A stretch of 64,000 nucleotides of DNA from Meloidogyne chitwoodi (GCA_015183035.1 JACZZP010000002.1:2046001-2110000); one strand, 5' to 3'; positions 48,858 through 60,736 are shown, counted from the first letter of the stretch. A program made the numbers and translations. Notes: a model not told the origin generated them from the letters alone.

Positions 48858-49098
48858 GGGTCAACTGAGTGCGAGCCAACTGAGAGCAAACCCAACTTAA
48901 CAAACAACTCGTTGAATCATACCAAAATTTTATAAAATGGCAATTTTTTAAGTTTATTCGAAAAAGCTCTTAAGGCTAAATCGAATGATACCAATTAAAA
49001 AAAATGGGACGAATTTGGACAAGTTCTAGTTAATTAAATTATCCGTTAATCCTGCGCTGAGTTGGCTCACTTTCAGTTGGCTCGGAATCAGTTGACCC
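48858..49098. mobile_element. Small inverted-repeat element (MITE), about 240 bp
   Basis: Ends GGGTCAACTGAGTGCGAGCC and, inverted, GGGTCAACTGATTCCGAGCC pair over about 30 bp and continue with CAACTGA. No coding content. No unambiguous target duplication seen. Confidence 0.65.
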
Positions 49099-49345
49099 CA
49101 ACCGGAAATTAGTGGGTGTATAGTTTCAATTTTTCCTTAAAAAATAAAGGAAATGGAAAATGCTGCATGTACATATTATTAATAAATTTAAATTTTATTT
49201 TTTTTAATATTTATTGAAGCAATTAAATATATCAAAATCTACAATTTATTATTATTTTATTTTGTATTAATAAGTATATATATTATTAATTACATATTTT
49301 ATTTCATTAGTAATATATTCAAAACATCCAATATTACTAAATAAT

Positions 49346-49622
49346 TCAACCCCAATGATAACCACGTCGAGTTATTGAATCTTTATTAACATCAACTTTC
49401 GTATCTGTATTACGTCGTTTTCGTCCATAATAATAACGAGATGATCGCAATTTAGCATAAATTTTTGAACTTTCAGAATTTAAAGGAACATCCATAGCTA
49501 TATTAAAATAATTAAATTTAATTAATTAATAATTAAAAAATACCAGAATCAGCATTAGAAGATTCCGAAAATATTAAAAAAGTCAAAAAAAGAAGAGCAA
49601 AGCAAATATTGTATTTATTCAT
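49346..49622 (-). CDS. Neuropeptide-like precursor (amidated YG peptides), copy 1
   Basis: Exons 49622-49544 and 49497-49346 join in phase 1 and give 76 residues. The signal peptide (NICFALLFLTFLIFSESSNA) is nearly identical to that of copy 2. Dibasic sites release short peptides ending in glycine: SSRYYYG before RKRR, and GYHWG after TRR at the C-terminus. A Gly before a dibasic site or at the C-terminus is the usual signal for C-terminal amidation, so mature forms ending YYY-NH2 and GYHW-NH2 are expected. It resembles nematode NLP-type precursors; I cannot assign a number. Compared with copy 2 it lacks one peptide-spacer block. Confidence 0.72.
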
Positions 49623-50634
49623 TTTGAAAAATATTTATTCTAAAATTAAAATATAAAATATATTAATTAAAAAAAAAAAATTTATATTAATATGATCCAA
49701 CTTTGGGTAAAATAAATTAATATTTATAATACTCATTTTAGTTTAAAAATAATTAATTATTAAATTTAATTAAACTTTTTTTTTAATAATAAAAAATAAC
49801 TGAAAATGAAAAAAACAAGTTTATTTATTTAAAAACAAATATTATTTTTTATGATGTCTATAATTCATTTTTTAATTTTATTATTTTAAATTTTTTATTA
49901 AAATTTAATGAATTAATTTTTTATAAATTAATTCCTTAGTAATAATATTTAATAAACAAATTAAAAAAAAATTTAAAAAAATATTTTTTAAATTAAAATA
50001 TGATTTAATATTTTTGGCCTTATTTAATAAAAAATAGACAAATTAAAAAAAAATTTTGTTTATTTTAATTTACGCTCCAAAAATATTATTTGTTTGTTTT
50101 TAAGAGATAAAATTAAATTATTAAAAAAATAATATTTTTATTTTGTTTTTAAATAAATAAATCAACTTGTTTTTTCTTTCAGTTATTTTTTATTATTAAA
50201 AAAATAATTATTTATTTAATTAAATTTAATTATTATTTTTTTAAATTAAAATAGTCTTATAAATATAAATTTATTTTACTCAGACTTTGTTCATTAATTT
50301 AAAAAATATTTAAAATTAAAAAAAAACAATTCTTTCTTTTAAATTATTTTTTAAATTATTTATTATATAATTAAATATGACTGACTGATAATAAATAAAC
50401 TTAAATAAATTTAAGTACATAAAATAAAATAAATTGCTCACTTTTCTGATAATTCCAATACTCACACGGCTTAGAAATATTTAAATAAAAAATTATTTTA
50501 TAAATTTTAGATCCGTTAATATATAAAATATTAATTTGAGCACCTATTCAGAATATTTAATTTTAAGATATTTATAAAAGAAAATTTTAATTAATATATT
50601 TTAAATTTTTAATTTTAGAATAAATATTTTTCAA

Positions 50635-50985
50635 ATGAATAAATACAATATTTGCTTTGCTCTTCTTCTTTTGACTTTTTTAATATTTTCAGAATATTCT
50701 AATGCTGATTCTGGTTTTTTTTAATTATTAATTAATTAAATTTAATTATTTTAATATATAGCTATAGATGCTCCTTTAAATTCTGAAGGTTCAAAGCTTG
50801 ATGATAAAATGCTAAAAGCTTATGGTTATGGTGGAGGTGGACGAAAACGACGTAATACAGATACAAATGTTGATACTAATAAACATTTAACTCGACGTGG
50901 TTATAATTATGGTCGAAAACGACGTAGTACAGAGTCAAAAGTAGATGTTAATAAAGATTCAATAACTCGACGTCATCACGGTTGA
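50635..50985 (+). CDS. Neuropeptide-like precursor (amidated YG peptides), copy 2
   Basis: Exons 50635-50713 and 50762-50985 join in phase 1 and give 100 residues. After the signal peptide, RKRR sites follow AYGYGGGG and GYNYG, and a final TRR is followed by HHG at the C-terminus. The two RKRR blocks are followed by near-repeat spacers (NTDTNVDTNK, STESKVDVNKDS), so this copy has one extra peptide-spacer unit relative to copy 1. The last peptide, HHG, looks truncated compared with GYHWG in copy 1. Head-to-head arrangement with copy 1 suggests shared regulation. Confidence 0.72.
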
Positions 50986-51722
50986 ATTATTTAGTAATAT
51001 TGGATGTTTTGAATATTACTAAAAAAATAATATATACTTATTAATACAAAATAAAATAATAATAAATTGTAGAATATTTAATTGCTTCAATAAATATTAA
51101 AAAAAATAAAATTTAAATTTATTATTAATACTAATATGTGACAGGGATTTATTGAATTTTTAATTTGCCGTAATTTGTATGGAAAAAGTTAAATTATACA
51201 CTCCTAATGACCGAAATATTTATTTGAATTTTTTATTTAAGAAAAAATACAGTTCGTTCAAAATATTTATTTCAAACTTTAATTTATTGGTTGAAAAGTT
51301 GTACTTAACTTTTCTAGCCCTTTCTGTTTTTATGAATTTTCCATTTTCTTTTTTTTTTTAATTTTGAATTTTCTTAATAAATGCCTTAAGATATACTATA
51401 ATTTAAATTTTTTTTAATTAAATTATTATTATATATATACTACAATATATTAATACAATTAAATAAATAAAAAGATAAAATAGAATTATGTATTAGACAC
51501 TGGATCGTTCAGGATTTCAGTAGGTAGTTTAAGGGATCATACTCTTCCCAACTCTTTTTGATTTTCGAGAGTGTTCCCTTTTTTTAAAAATAATTTTTAA
51601 TTGAAATCCCGAAAATGTTATTTTTGTCTTTTCTAGTATTTAAAGATAAAATATAACTAAACAGGAAAGAGAAAAAATATTTATTATTTATTTATTATTT
51701 ATTAATATTCTAATTTTAAAAT
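50986..51722. other. Intergenic DNA
   Basis: The first about 150 bp is the right arm of the inverted duplication. The rest is AT-rich. A 60-codon frame at 51179-51361 has no supporting features. About 51500-51570 is slightly less AT-rich without a recognisable element. Confidence 0.45.
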
Positions 51723-52875
51723 TTAGCATGCAATGTAGGTTATTGTTGCACCTAAAATTAAATAAAATTAATTAAATAAATAAAATTAAAAAAAAATAAA
51801 ATTTATAAACTACCTTTACCAATACCAACAGTTCCACCTTGTGGTTCAAGCCATAAAAATGCTTCATTAGATAAGTCAACATGATTTATTGGACATTCAT
51901 AACATTTATTATTTATTGGAACTGTCAAACTGTTTTTTTAATATATTAAAATATTTTAAAAATAAAAATAAACGTTTTAGCAGTAGAACAGCCAACACAT
52001 TTATAAGTAATTTTAACACATTTACTCATACAAATGGGATCATTGAGTAAATAACGTTTGTCTGGTAAACAGGATGGAACCCAAGAAGCAGAATTATTGA
52101 AAAGTGAACCTGAGGCAGCAGCGGATTTTGTTGGCTAATTATTTTAGAGATTTTAATTATATTAATTAATTAAAAGTTCAAAATATATAAATTTGACTTT
52201 TGAAAATTTTGATTATACTTATATTTGGGAAAATTAATTTAAATTTTTTAAAATAATTAATTTTTGTTTTAATTAAAACTTTAAGTGTTTTATTATAGTA
52301 AAAGAAAAAGTTTTAAACAAGTTTACCCAACAACAGGCCAACACATGTATTACCGTAGTAAATATTAATATTAATTTTTATTTGAAAAATTAATTTAATA
52401 AACTTTGTTTCTTAGTATAGTGAATAATTAGAGAATATTATTAATTAAGGGAAAATCCTCTCATTTTTTAATAGAAATATATTTGTTAAAAATCTCTTCT
52501 CTTACTTATGTAAACTCAGATTATCCACCGATTTTGTCCATTTTTAATTTTTTTAAAAATCTTAAAAACTTTTCTAATTGTTTTGGATATATTAAACTAT
52601 TCAAAAAATTAATTAAAATTAAATTAAATTTAATTAATTAAATTTACAGCATCAATATCTAATCCACAAGCACCTCTTCCACCAATTCCATACATTGTAA
52701 ATTGTCCCCCATTAATAGGTTTATTTAAATTAGAATTAATTGGACCATTTGTAGTTGAAGTAGAAAGACAAGTATCTTTATTTGTATATTTTGGTTTAAC
52801 CACTAAATCATTTTGGGCTTTAATAAAATTAAAGGAAATAAATAAAAGAAAAAAGGAAATATTTTTATTTAACAT
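51723..52875 (-). CDS. Expansin-like secreted protein
   Basis: Four exons join in frame: 52875-52648, 52134-51974, 51929-51814 and 51751-51723. The product has 177 residues. The signal peptide (ISFFLLFISFNFIKA) is followed by a linker of about 35 residues and an expansin-type double-psi beta-barrel: GGQFTMYGIGGRGACGLD, then SAAASGSLF, ASWVPSC, DPICMSKCVKITY, TVPINNKCYECP, NHVDLSNEAFLWLEP and finally GATITYIAC. The HVDLS motif with a GACGLD start is diagnostic. In plant-parasitic nematodes such proteins are secreted from gland cells and loosen plant walls; the family is considered horizontally acquired. No carbohydrate-binding module is seen. It has introns and AT-rich coding sequence like its neighbours, so any transfer is old. 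It is the strongest indicator of a plant-parasitic host genome. Confidence 0.82.
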
Positions 52876-53785
52876 ATTTTCTATTTTTTTTTAATTTAAT
52901 TTTAATTATTTTTAAATTTTAATATTTTATAATTAAATTCTGAGAGTATTTATACCCACAAAAATTAATTTTTTAATTAAAAAAATTGTTTGTATAAATA
53001 TTTTTTATTTAAATTTTTTTAATAAAAAAACAAATGCTTTGTTATGTTATAAAGAGGAAGAAAAAAGTTTAAGTTTTTTTAATTTTTTTCCCCAAAGTAT
53101 AAATGTACTTAAAAATAAAGTTGAATAAACCTAATAAATTTATTATTATTTTTAAAATAATTTTTTAATTTAATTTAAATTAAATTTTTTGTTAATAAAT
53201 TTAATTATTAAACAAAAAAATTAATTTTTTATTATTTTAAAATTATTTTTTTTAATAAAAAAAATAATTTTTTTTATTAAGAGAAATAAAATATTGTGTG
53301 TATTTTAAAGCTTTTGATTTTTTAATAATTACATTTTTCATTTTTTTAAATTCTTCTATGTTAATGGCACGTTTAAAAGTGAGTAATACATAAACGTAAC
53401 TTAAAGAAGAAAATAATTTTTTTAATAAATAAAAAATAATAAAATAAGTTAACAAAGTAATAAAATATACATGTGTAAATATAACAAATATTTTTTTAAA
53501 ATTTTTTCAAACATTAAAATTTAAAAAATTAAAAAAACAAGATCCACGTTTAATAATAAATAACAAATTTTTGTTCAGCAAATATTTATTTTATTAAATA
53601 ATTTTTTAAATAAATAAACATATCATTATATGTACAAAATGTGTAATAATTATTTAAATTTAAATGTCTAAATATATTTAAATAAATTATTAAAATAAAA
53701 TATTTACATACGTATAATATAATTATAATTTTAATCCGAAAATATATTAATTAATTAAAAATAAAATATTTTTTAATTTATTCTT
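52876..53785. other. AT-rich intergenic DNA
   Basis: Should include the promoter of the expansin-like gene and the 3' flank of the next gene. A 67-codon minus-strand frame at 53252-53455 is K/N/F/Y-rich, has no domain and is probably chance. Confidence 0.45.
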
Positions 53786-56132
53786 TTAATTATTAGGTGG
53801 TGTAGTAGTTTCTGGCATAGGAGTAATTTGATGTGTATTTTTTTTGCATCGAAAAATTATTTGTCGATAATTTCGTACACTTAGCATTGTTACCTTTTAA
53901 ATTTAAATTAATTAAAAATTAAAATTTTTAATTAATTATACTATTGGATTTAAAATTGGAATTGAAGATCCTAAACTACTGCTTAAAAATATTTCAATAT
54001 ATGAAGAACAATAATTAAATAAATTTAATGAATAATTTAAATTCACAATTACATTCGAAAGAAATGTTAATACTGGCAAAATACCCTAAAATGTTTATTA
54101 AAAAATATATATTTTTAATATTTTTTTATTTTTGTGTAGAAATTAAATTTATTTTTTTTTAATTTTTTCATATCAACGACCACTTTTACCATAGGAAAAA
54201 TTTGAAAATTGCACTAGAAAATGGCCATGGACAGTTTAAAAGATTTTTTTATTTTAATTTTGATTTATAATAAAAAATTTTTTTGTGTTTTTGCGTAAAG
54301 ATCTCATAATTATTTATATTTTATAAAAGATTATTTAAAATAAAAATATTTATTATTAACCTGAGCTACCAAAACTATAGTCATTTGTTTATTCATATAA
54401 CGAACTTGAGACATTTCAAAACCTTTACAATGTTTATAAACTTTAATTTGAATAGTAATACCACAATAAATAATTATTATATAATTAATTATATTTAATG
54501 AAACGGCAAAATTTGATATAAAAAATGTTAGATCATTTTTCTAAAAATATCAATAAAATTATCTTTTTAAAATAAATATATATAAAGGCTAATAAAATTC
54601 TTCCTTTAAAAAAGTACAATATAACAAACTTTTGGTATTCTCTGACTAACAACAAAATTTTTCAATGTATCATTATCCAAATCAAGTATTTTTGCCAATT
54701 CATAATTTGTTAAATATTCATTTTCTGCAGTTGGAAGATATGCAATAAAAGCGACAATGTTTAATATAATAATGGGAAGTATTGCTATAGCAATTAATAT
54801 CAAATGTTGTTTAAATTTAATATTAACACCTCTAAATAAAATTAAAATAAATTAATAAGCTATAAAACAATGTTTTCCATAAAATTACCAAATGTTTCTG
54901 CCGACAAACATTGCCAAACATTTGGTCAAAACTCATCAACAAACAAAACAATTTGTTTGACTGTTCTTTTTTCCACTACAAAAAAATCAGAATTTCTGGA
55001 TAATGTTTAAAACATTGTACAAACATTTTTAGTTTGTTGTTTTTCGGTCATGTGACAGAAATGATCGAAGAAGTTTTAAACATGTTCTGATATTCCAGAA
55101 ATTCTGATTTTTTTGTAGAGAGATAAGAAATAACAATTTATTTGGTTTTTCTATTAGTTTTAACCTCATGTTTGGCAATGTTCGTCAGCGGTCATTTTAA
55201 TAACACTGCTATAAAAGACTAACTCATTTTTAAATTATATTTACCTTACAACAGTTAAATAACGATATATAAATAATGTGCTAACATTCATAGTTGTAAC
55301 TCTCGCCATTAAATTATTCAGAGTGCGAAATAAAGATTGCCATGGATTTGTTAAGTAATGTACAATTCCATAATCCCAAGTTGTACCCATATCGTTATCA
55401 TAAACAAAAACCTTAAAGTTTTTTTTATTATTTTAAGAAAATAATGTAAAAAATTGACTAGTTTATTAGAGATTAGTATCAAGGTTGTATCATTATTTGT
55501 AGTGGATTTGTGCTAATATAAATATATACATTATTATATTTACCATAAAAGTTCACTACTGACTACACATCGTTCCATTATTCCTTCATTTCCCTATTTG
55601 TCTACGTTATTTTAATGTATTTACTTTTTGATATATAGGTACTTCTTTTAAGATACAACAATTATCAAAACCCAGCCTTTTTTAATAAGAAATCCTATTC
55701 AAAGAAGTTAAGTCAATTTGATCAAAAATCCAACCTTAGCTTCTTATCTAATTTTACTCCTGGGTTGTGCTGTGTTGAGCGCAAATTTCGGATTTCTTGT
55801 AGCAAAAGGGGATGAATTTTGGTAACCCGGTACACCCTACTCTACTCTCCTTAAAATTCTCAAATCTTAAAATTTTTGATTGTCTCAAAAAATGTTTTTT
55901 AATAAAAAAACATTTCTTGAGTCCTTAAAATGATTAAATTAACCGGTTGTGTAATAGTAAACAAACAAATTCCAATAATATCAACAATACAAGTTTGTAA
56001 AAGTATTTTGCTATAAACTTGCATTTCTTTCATTGTAAAACGAATAATTAGCCAAATTAACAAAAAATTAAAAAATAATCCAAAGGAAGCAAAGCAATAA
56101 ATTATTGTTGAATATACCAATGCTACTACCAT
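53786..56132 (-). CDS. 7TM chemoreceptor-type GPCR (Str/Srd-superfamily-like)
   Basis: Six exons join in frame: 56132-55944, 55411-55245, 54831-54618, 54540-54361, 54085-53942 and 53893-53786. The product has 333 residues, a usual length. TM1 is IIYCFASFGLFFNFLLIWLI and TM2 begins CIVDIIGICLFTIT. The RYLTVVR motif after TM3, LIAIAILPIIILNIVAFIAY (TM4), a large extracellular loop, IINYIIIIYCGITI (TM5), QMTIVLVAQGILPVLTF (TM6) and a final PILNPIVTMLSVRNYRQ (TM7) fit nematode Str-superfamily receptors. The donor of exon 1 was chosen at CCG|GTTAAT because it keeps the frame and yields TQPVF. The second intron contains a foldback MITE. Ligand unknown. Confidence 0.72.
54895..55195. mobile_element. 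Intronic foldback MITE, about 300 bp
   Basis: Outer inverted repeats share AACATTGCCAAACAT (left about 54897-54920, right about 55165-55191). Inner arms ACAAAAAAATCAGAATTTCT and its complement pair at about 54978 and 55097. It lies wholly within an intron of the minus-strand receptor gene. Confidence 0.7.
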
Positions 56133-56239
56133 AATAAACTTTTACCTATTTTATTTAAATACTAACGGAGTTTGGCGCCCTTCGGGCTCTTCTCCGCTTG
56201 CAAAAACAACATAAAATAAAGATTTTAAGGAAAAAAGTT

Positions 56240-56310
56240 TGCAACGGCCGAGAATCGAACTCGGGTCGCCCGCGTGGCAGGCGAGCATTCTACCACTGAA
56301 CCACCGTTGC
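56240..56310 (-). tRNA. tRNA-Gly (GCC)
   Basis: Read on the minus strand: acceptor stem GCAACGG/CCGTTGC, A box TGGTTCAGTGG, anticodon loop TGCCACG with GCC, B box GAGTTCGATTC, discriminator A at 56240. Length 71 nt without the CCA tail, no intron. A second, nearly identical gene is at 58433-58503. Confidence 0.95.
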
Positions 56311-57396
56311 TACATGCTAAGCATTACATAATATAGTATTTAAAACATTTATAGAAAGTAAAACATAAATATTAGCAGTTGGGCGCCTTTCCTCGCTAGC
56401 ATTCCCTTGGGGTGTGATTTTAAAAAATTTCAAAATTTTTTTTAACTCGAAGTATTTTTCTTCAAAAAAGTGACTTTATTTTACATTTTTATATAATAAT
56501 TAGAGCAGTTTAGGTAACTTTTAAGATTTTAATAGAAAATATATTAATAAATTCAACAATAAAAATTTTTTTTATTAAAAACAAATGAATGAATATTAGT
56601 TTTAAGATAATTGGAAAAAAAAAGACTTGCTTTCTTTAGTAAAATTAAAGTTAAAAGTAACAATTTAATTTTCATTATACTCAATAATTTATTAAAAAAA
56701 AATTAAGCATTATTCTTGTTTATGTCCTTATACATTTATTTTACATTTTAAAGTCTAATTGGCAGATGTAAAAAAAAATTTTAAACAAGGATATGTAAAT
56801 ATTTACCATTTTTCTTTTAAATGGCAATTTTTAATTAATTTTTTCAGAAAAATAATTAATTAACACAGTTTAATTGTTGTTTGATTTTTTAAAGTTAATA
56901 TTTAATTATATTTATTAAATAAATAACATGATATACCTACAAAAAAGATTTATAGTGATAAAAAAAGTATAAAGTAGAATTTTGCTATAAATTTGAAGAA
57001 ATTCACCAAATTAAAAATTTTGTCATAAATTTCATACAACATACCAGAGATGCATATTGTTTGGTTCTATTATATAGACTCTAATATTGTTTTTGGGACG
57101 CATATATTTTGATGGGACTCATACCATGGGACCTATGTTCTAAACTAGAGCCAAAAAATTTTTTTGATCAAAAATAAATAAAAAATTGACTAAATTTTTT
57201 TAGTTGTAATATCAAATAAAAATAAAGTATTTAACATTTTGATCATCATATTTTTTGATCAAACACCTTTATTTAAAATTTTCACCAAAAAACCTGACTA
57301 AATAAATCACATAACATTTTGCCAGGAATTTTAAAAAAAAGTGCGTAAAAAATTTGCAAAGTCACAAAATTTAATTTATCTCGAAAGAAAAATATT
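56311..57396. other. Intergenic DNA between tRNA genes
   Basis: AT-rich without recognisable exons. GACTCATACCATGGGACC-type sequence at about 57115 is a less AT-rich island. A few internal repeats of TTTTTTGATCAAA are present. Confidence 0.45.
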
Positions 57397-57468
57397 GGGC
57401 TCAGCCGTGGATCGAACACGGGACCTCTTGCACCCTAAGCAAGAATCATACCACTAGACCACTGAGCC
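57397..57468 (-). tRNA. tRNA-Pro (AGG)
   Basis: Minus strand: acceptor stem GGCTCAG/CTGAGCC, A box TGGTCTAGTGG, anticodon loop TTAGGGT with AGG, B box GTGTTCGATCC, discriminator C. Length 72 nt, no intron. It lies opposite to the second tRNA-Pro gene at 57929-58012, with which it shares its acceptor stem and 3' flank (AATATTTTTCTTT). Confidence 0.94.
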
Positions 57469-57928
57469 GTCGTATAACATTGCTTTGATGTATACAAAAG
57501 GTTTAAATAAAATTGATTTGTGGAGAAATAAAAAAGTAATTTTTATCCGCGTTTGTTCCCCCCATTTTTTGTTTTCTTATTTTTTCTTATTTTCGCTTGA
57601 GCAATCATCAACCACCTTTTTTAATCTCTTAAGTGTATAAAATGAAACTAAGTAATAGGAAAAAGTTATTTACTAATATTGTAGTGGATTTGTTCTACTA
57701 TAAAGCTCTATTTGCTGTAAAATGTTCACTCAGATCTCCACGTTATCGTCATAATTATTATAATTTTCAATATTATTTTTGTTACAATTTGTTTATATTT
57801 AATTTTTAAAGAAAAAATAGTAAAATAAAACATGGGGGGAACGAACGCTGCGCTGCTATTACTTACCTTATCCTTCTATGATAAAAAATATAACAACTAA
57901 AAGCATTTTCTTTTGCGAGATAGATGTA

Positions 57929-58012
57929 GGCTCAGTGGTCTAGTGGTATGATTCTCGCTTTGGGAATGCTCAAAAGTGCGAGAGGTCCCGGTTTCGATCA
58001 CCGGCTGAGCCC
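57929..58012 (+). tRNA. tRNA-Pro (TGG) with 12-nt intron
   Basis: Same acceptor stem and arms as the AGG gene, but the anticodon loop reads TTTGGG followed by AATGCTCAAAAG (57965-57976) and then T-GCGAG. That places a 12-nt insertion exactly after position 37, the canonical site for nuclear tRNA introns. Removing it restores a 7-nt loop TTTGGGT and a CTCGC/GCGAG stem. The T-arm reads CCGGTTTCGATCACCGG. Confidence 0.9.
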
Positions 58013-58432
58013 AATATTTTTCTTTTAAAGAAAACATTTTTTAAAGCCTTAAATTAATTTTTAAATTATTAAAAAAAATTTCAACATTTTTAAGTGAAAA
58101 TAAAATAGAAAAATGGTCAATAAATCATTTACCTTTTGTTTAGAAGGTTTGGCCTTTAAAACAAAGGCAAAATTCTCTCGATTATCAAAATTTATTTTTA
58201 TATTATTATTTTTTAGTTTTTTCTGTCTAAAATAGAATGAAGACAAAAAATAAACAAAAATTATTTTTCTTTAAATTTTTTCTTTATCCAGTAAAAAGGA
58301 GAAATCTACAAATAACATAATCTCACAATTTAAAAAATATGGGAAAAAAATAAAATGTTAATTTAACTAAATTTTTATTATAAAACAATTTTTTAATTTT
58401 ATTATTTAATAAACATAATTTTAAAAAAAGTT

Positions 58433-58503
58433 TGCAACGGCCGAGAATCGAACTCGGGCCGCCCGCGTGGCAGGCGAGCATTCTACCACTGAACCACCGT
58501 TGC
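58433..58503 (-). tRNA. tRNA-Gly (GCC), second copy
   Basis: Identical to the copy at 56240-56310 except for one base in the variable/T-stem region (GGGCCGCCC versus GGGTCGCCC on the plus strand), and with the same AAAAAAAGTTT-type flank next to its 3' end. 71 nt including the discriminator. Confidence 0.95.
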
Positions 58504-59136
58504 GACAACATGTATTTAATTTAAGTAACCTATATACTAAACAAATAATATATTTCTCTTTATCCTAATACTGGTAAACCAGTGAGTATAATAAATAACA
58601 ATTTTATTAACAAGGAATTAAATATTAAAATAATTTTTTTAACTTTTCTGGCAAATATTAAAATTTTGGGCTCAAATCATTTTTTTGACTCAATCAATTT
58701 CAAAATAATTTTATTTTTTTTCAATTTAATTAAATAATACTAAAATCCTTAATTAAATACTCCCTCCAGCGATAAATTGAAAAAATCAGAATAACTATTC
58801 GAAGAAATACGGTATTTACTTATATTTAAAAAATAATATTACATATTTACTTAGCATTTTTAAAAATATTCAATCTACTAATAAATTTATTTCAATAAAT
58901 AAATAATATTTATTTAAAATAATAAAATTGATATTTGAGTATTTTTTAATAAAATTGAATAAATAAATATTTATTTTTTATTTGATAAATGAAATTTAAT
59001 ATTTTCTAAAAGAAAAGAAGTTTTTTTATTGGCTTTAATTAATTAATTTCTTTTTTAAAATTAATTATAATAATACAAAAAAAACCTAATTAATTTTAAA
59101 ATTTATTAATTAATTCGTTTTTTTCCTATTTAAAAA
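58504..59136. other. AT-rich intergenic DNA upstream of troponin I
   Basis: No exon seen. Likely contains the promoter of the plus-strand muscle gene starting at 59137. Confidence 0.45.
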
Positions 59137-60736
59137 ATGAAAGATAACCTAAAAAATAATGTCCAAATAAATATGCAAAAATTGGATAAAAAAAATTATT
59201 TATCTGATAGCTTTGAAGAAACTGAAGTAATTAATATATTTTAATTTCTCCTCAATTAATTATTAATAATTAAAATTTAATATTTCTAAATAACAGAAAA
59301 AAAAATATATTTTTTAATTTAATTTTTATTACAATTAATTATTAAAAAAATATTTATTTTGAAATAAATAAAATTTTTTAATTTTAAATGAAAAATTTTT
59401 TGACAGTAATTAATAAAATTTAAATTTTTTTTAATTTAAAAAATTAAAAAAAAAATTTTTTTCATTTTAATTAAAAAATATTTAATTTAATTAATTTATA
59501 GCATAATATTAATGAACGTGAAAGAGTTGAGAGTGAATTACGTGCTGAAAGGGCACGCAAGAAAGCTGAAGTACGAAAACGATTGGAAGAGGCTGGACGT
59601 GCTAAAAAAGCTAAAAAAGGTTTTTTAACGCCTGAGAGAAAAAAGAAATTAAGAGTTAAGACTCTTAATTTTATTTTTTTAAATATTTTTATAATTTTTT
59701 TTATTAGAAATTACTTATGTTAAAGGCCACAGAAGATTTAAAACTTCAACAGAAAAAACGGGCAGAAGAAAGACAAATTGTTTTAAGTGAACGTATTCCA
59801 ACATTACCTTCAGATTTGGATAATATTCATCCTGGTAATATATTTTAAAAAATATATTTTTATTTTTCTTAAGAATTAAATATAATTTTAAAATGTCATC
59901 AAATATAATATATTCTTCGAAATAAAAATTTAAAAAAGCATAAAAAATTAAAAAATTATTTAATCATCTTTAAATATCCCGCAAAGATTAAAATTAATTT
60001 TAAAAAGTAAAATTAATTTTTATTTTTTATTAAAGATGAACTATTAATTCTATCAGATGAATATAGAGGCCGTATTATTGAATTAGAATCAGAGATTTAC
60101 GATTTAAGTTATATAAACAGAAAGGTTTTTATTTAATTAAATATTTAAATTAAATTTTAAAAATATAAAGACTTTGTTCATTAAAAAATTAATATAAAAT
60201 AATCTACTTTATTAAGATAAATATTTCTATTTTTTGTACTAAAATATAAAATAAAATAACAGTTAAAACATTATTTTAAATAAAAAAGTTTTGTCACCTG
60301 TAAAGTATTTAAGATAATTATAAAAAGAAAAAAAATTAAAATTAATTTTTAAAAGTTTATTATTTTTTTCAGAAGGATTTTGAGATAAATGAACTTACTA
60401 TTGCTGTAAATGATCTTCGGGGAAAATTGTAAACTATTTTTTATTTTATTTTAATTTTAAATTCCCCAACTTTTTTAATTTTAGTGTAAAACCAACACTT
60501 AAGCGCATAAGCAAAACTGACTCACAGTTTGTTTAATTTTTAAAAATAATTACTACTAATTTATATATAAATTTTAAGATTTGACAAAATTAAAAAGCAA
60601 AATGCAGCTAAAGTTTAAAAATATTAAAAAAACAAATTTTTTTATTTATTCTAAATTAATTAAGGTTGATTTTCGTTCAACTTTGAAGACACGTGAAGGG
60701 AATAAATTTACGATGGAAGAGGTAAAAAAGAGTTGA
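59137..60736 (+). CDS. tni: Troponin I
   Basis: Eight exons join in frame: 59137-59226, 59502-59654, 59708-59834, 60036-60124, 60373-60428, 60485-60526, 60579-60612 and 60665-60736. The product has 220 residues. Troponin I is the inhibitory subunit of the thin-filament troponin complex in muscle. Recognisable family segments in order: [29 protein letters not shown], then [43 protein letters not shown] (the troponin-C/T interaction and inhibitory area), KPTLKRISK and [10 protein letters not shown] near the end. The GKFVKPTLK stretch is rebuilt exactly across a phase-2 intron. It is slightly shorter than C. elegans isoforms (about 240), mostly at the acidic C-terminus. The last exon ends MEEVKKS and stop; a GT after GAG at 60721 could allow an alternative 3' end. 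Confidence 0.88.

Larger units (their letters stand above)
49160..51140. repeat. Inverted duplication carrying the paired peptide genes
   Basis: The left arm (about 49160-49640) is the reverse complement of the right arm (about 50617-51140) across coding exons, intron position, 3' UTR and downstream flank (ATTGAAGCAATTAAATA on the left, its complement on the right). The arms differ by internal coding indels. About 1 kb of AT-rich spacer separates the two starts and should contain shared or mirrored promoters. Confidence 0.85.

Noticed and set aside
51179..51361. 60-codon plus-strand frame
   Set aside because: Lies in AT-rich spacer with homopolymer T at the end; no supporting feature.
53252..53455. 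67-codon minus-strand frame
   Set aside because: AT-driven K/N/F/Y composition, no signal or domain and no neighbouring exons that join in frame.
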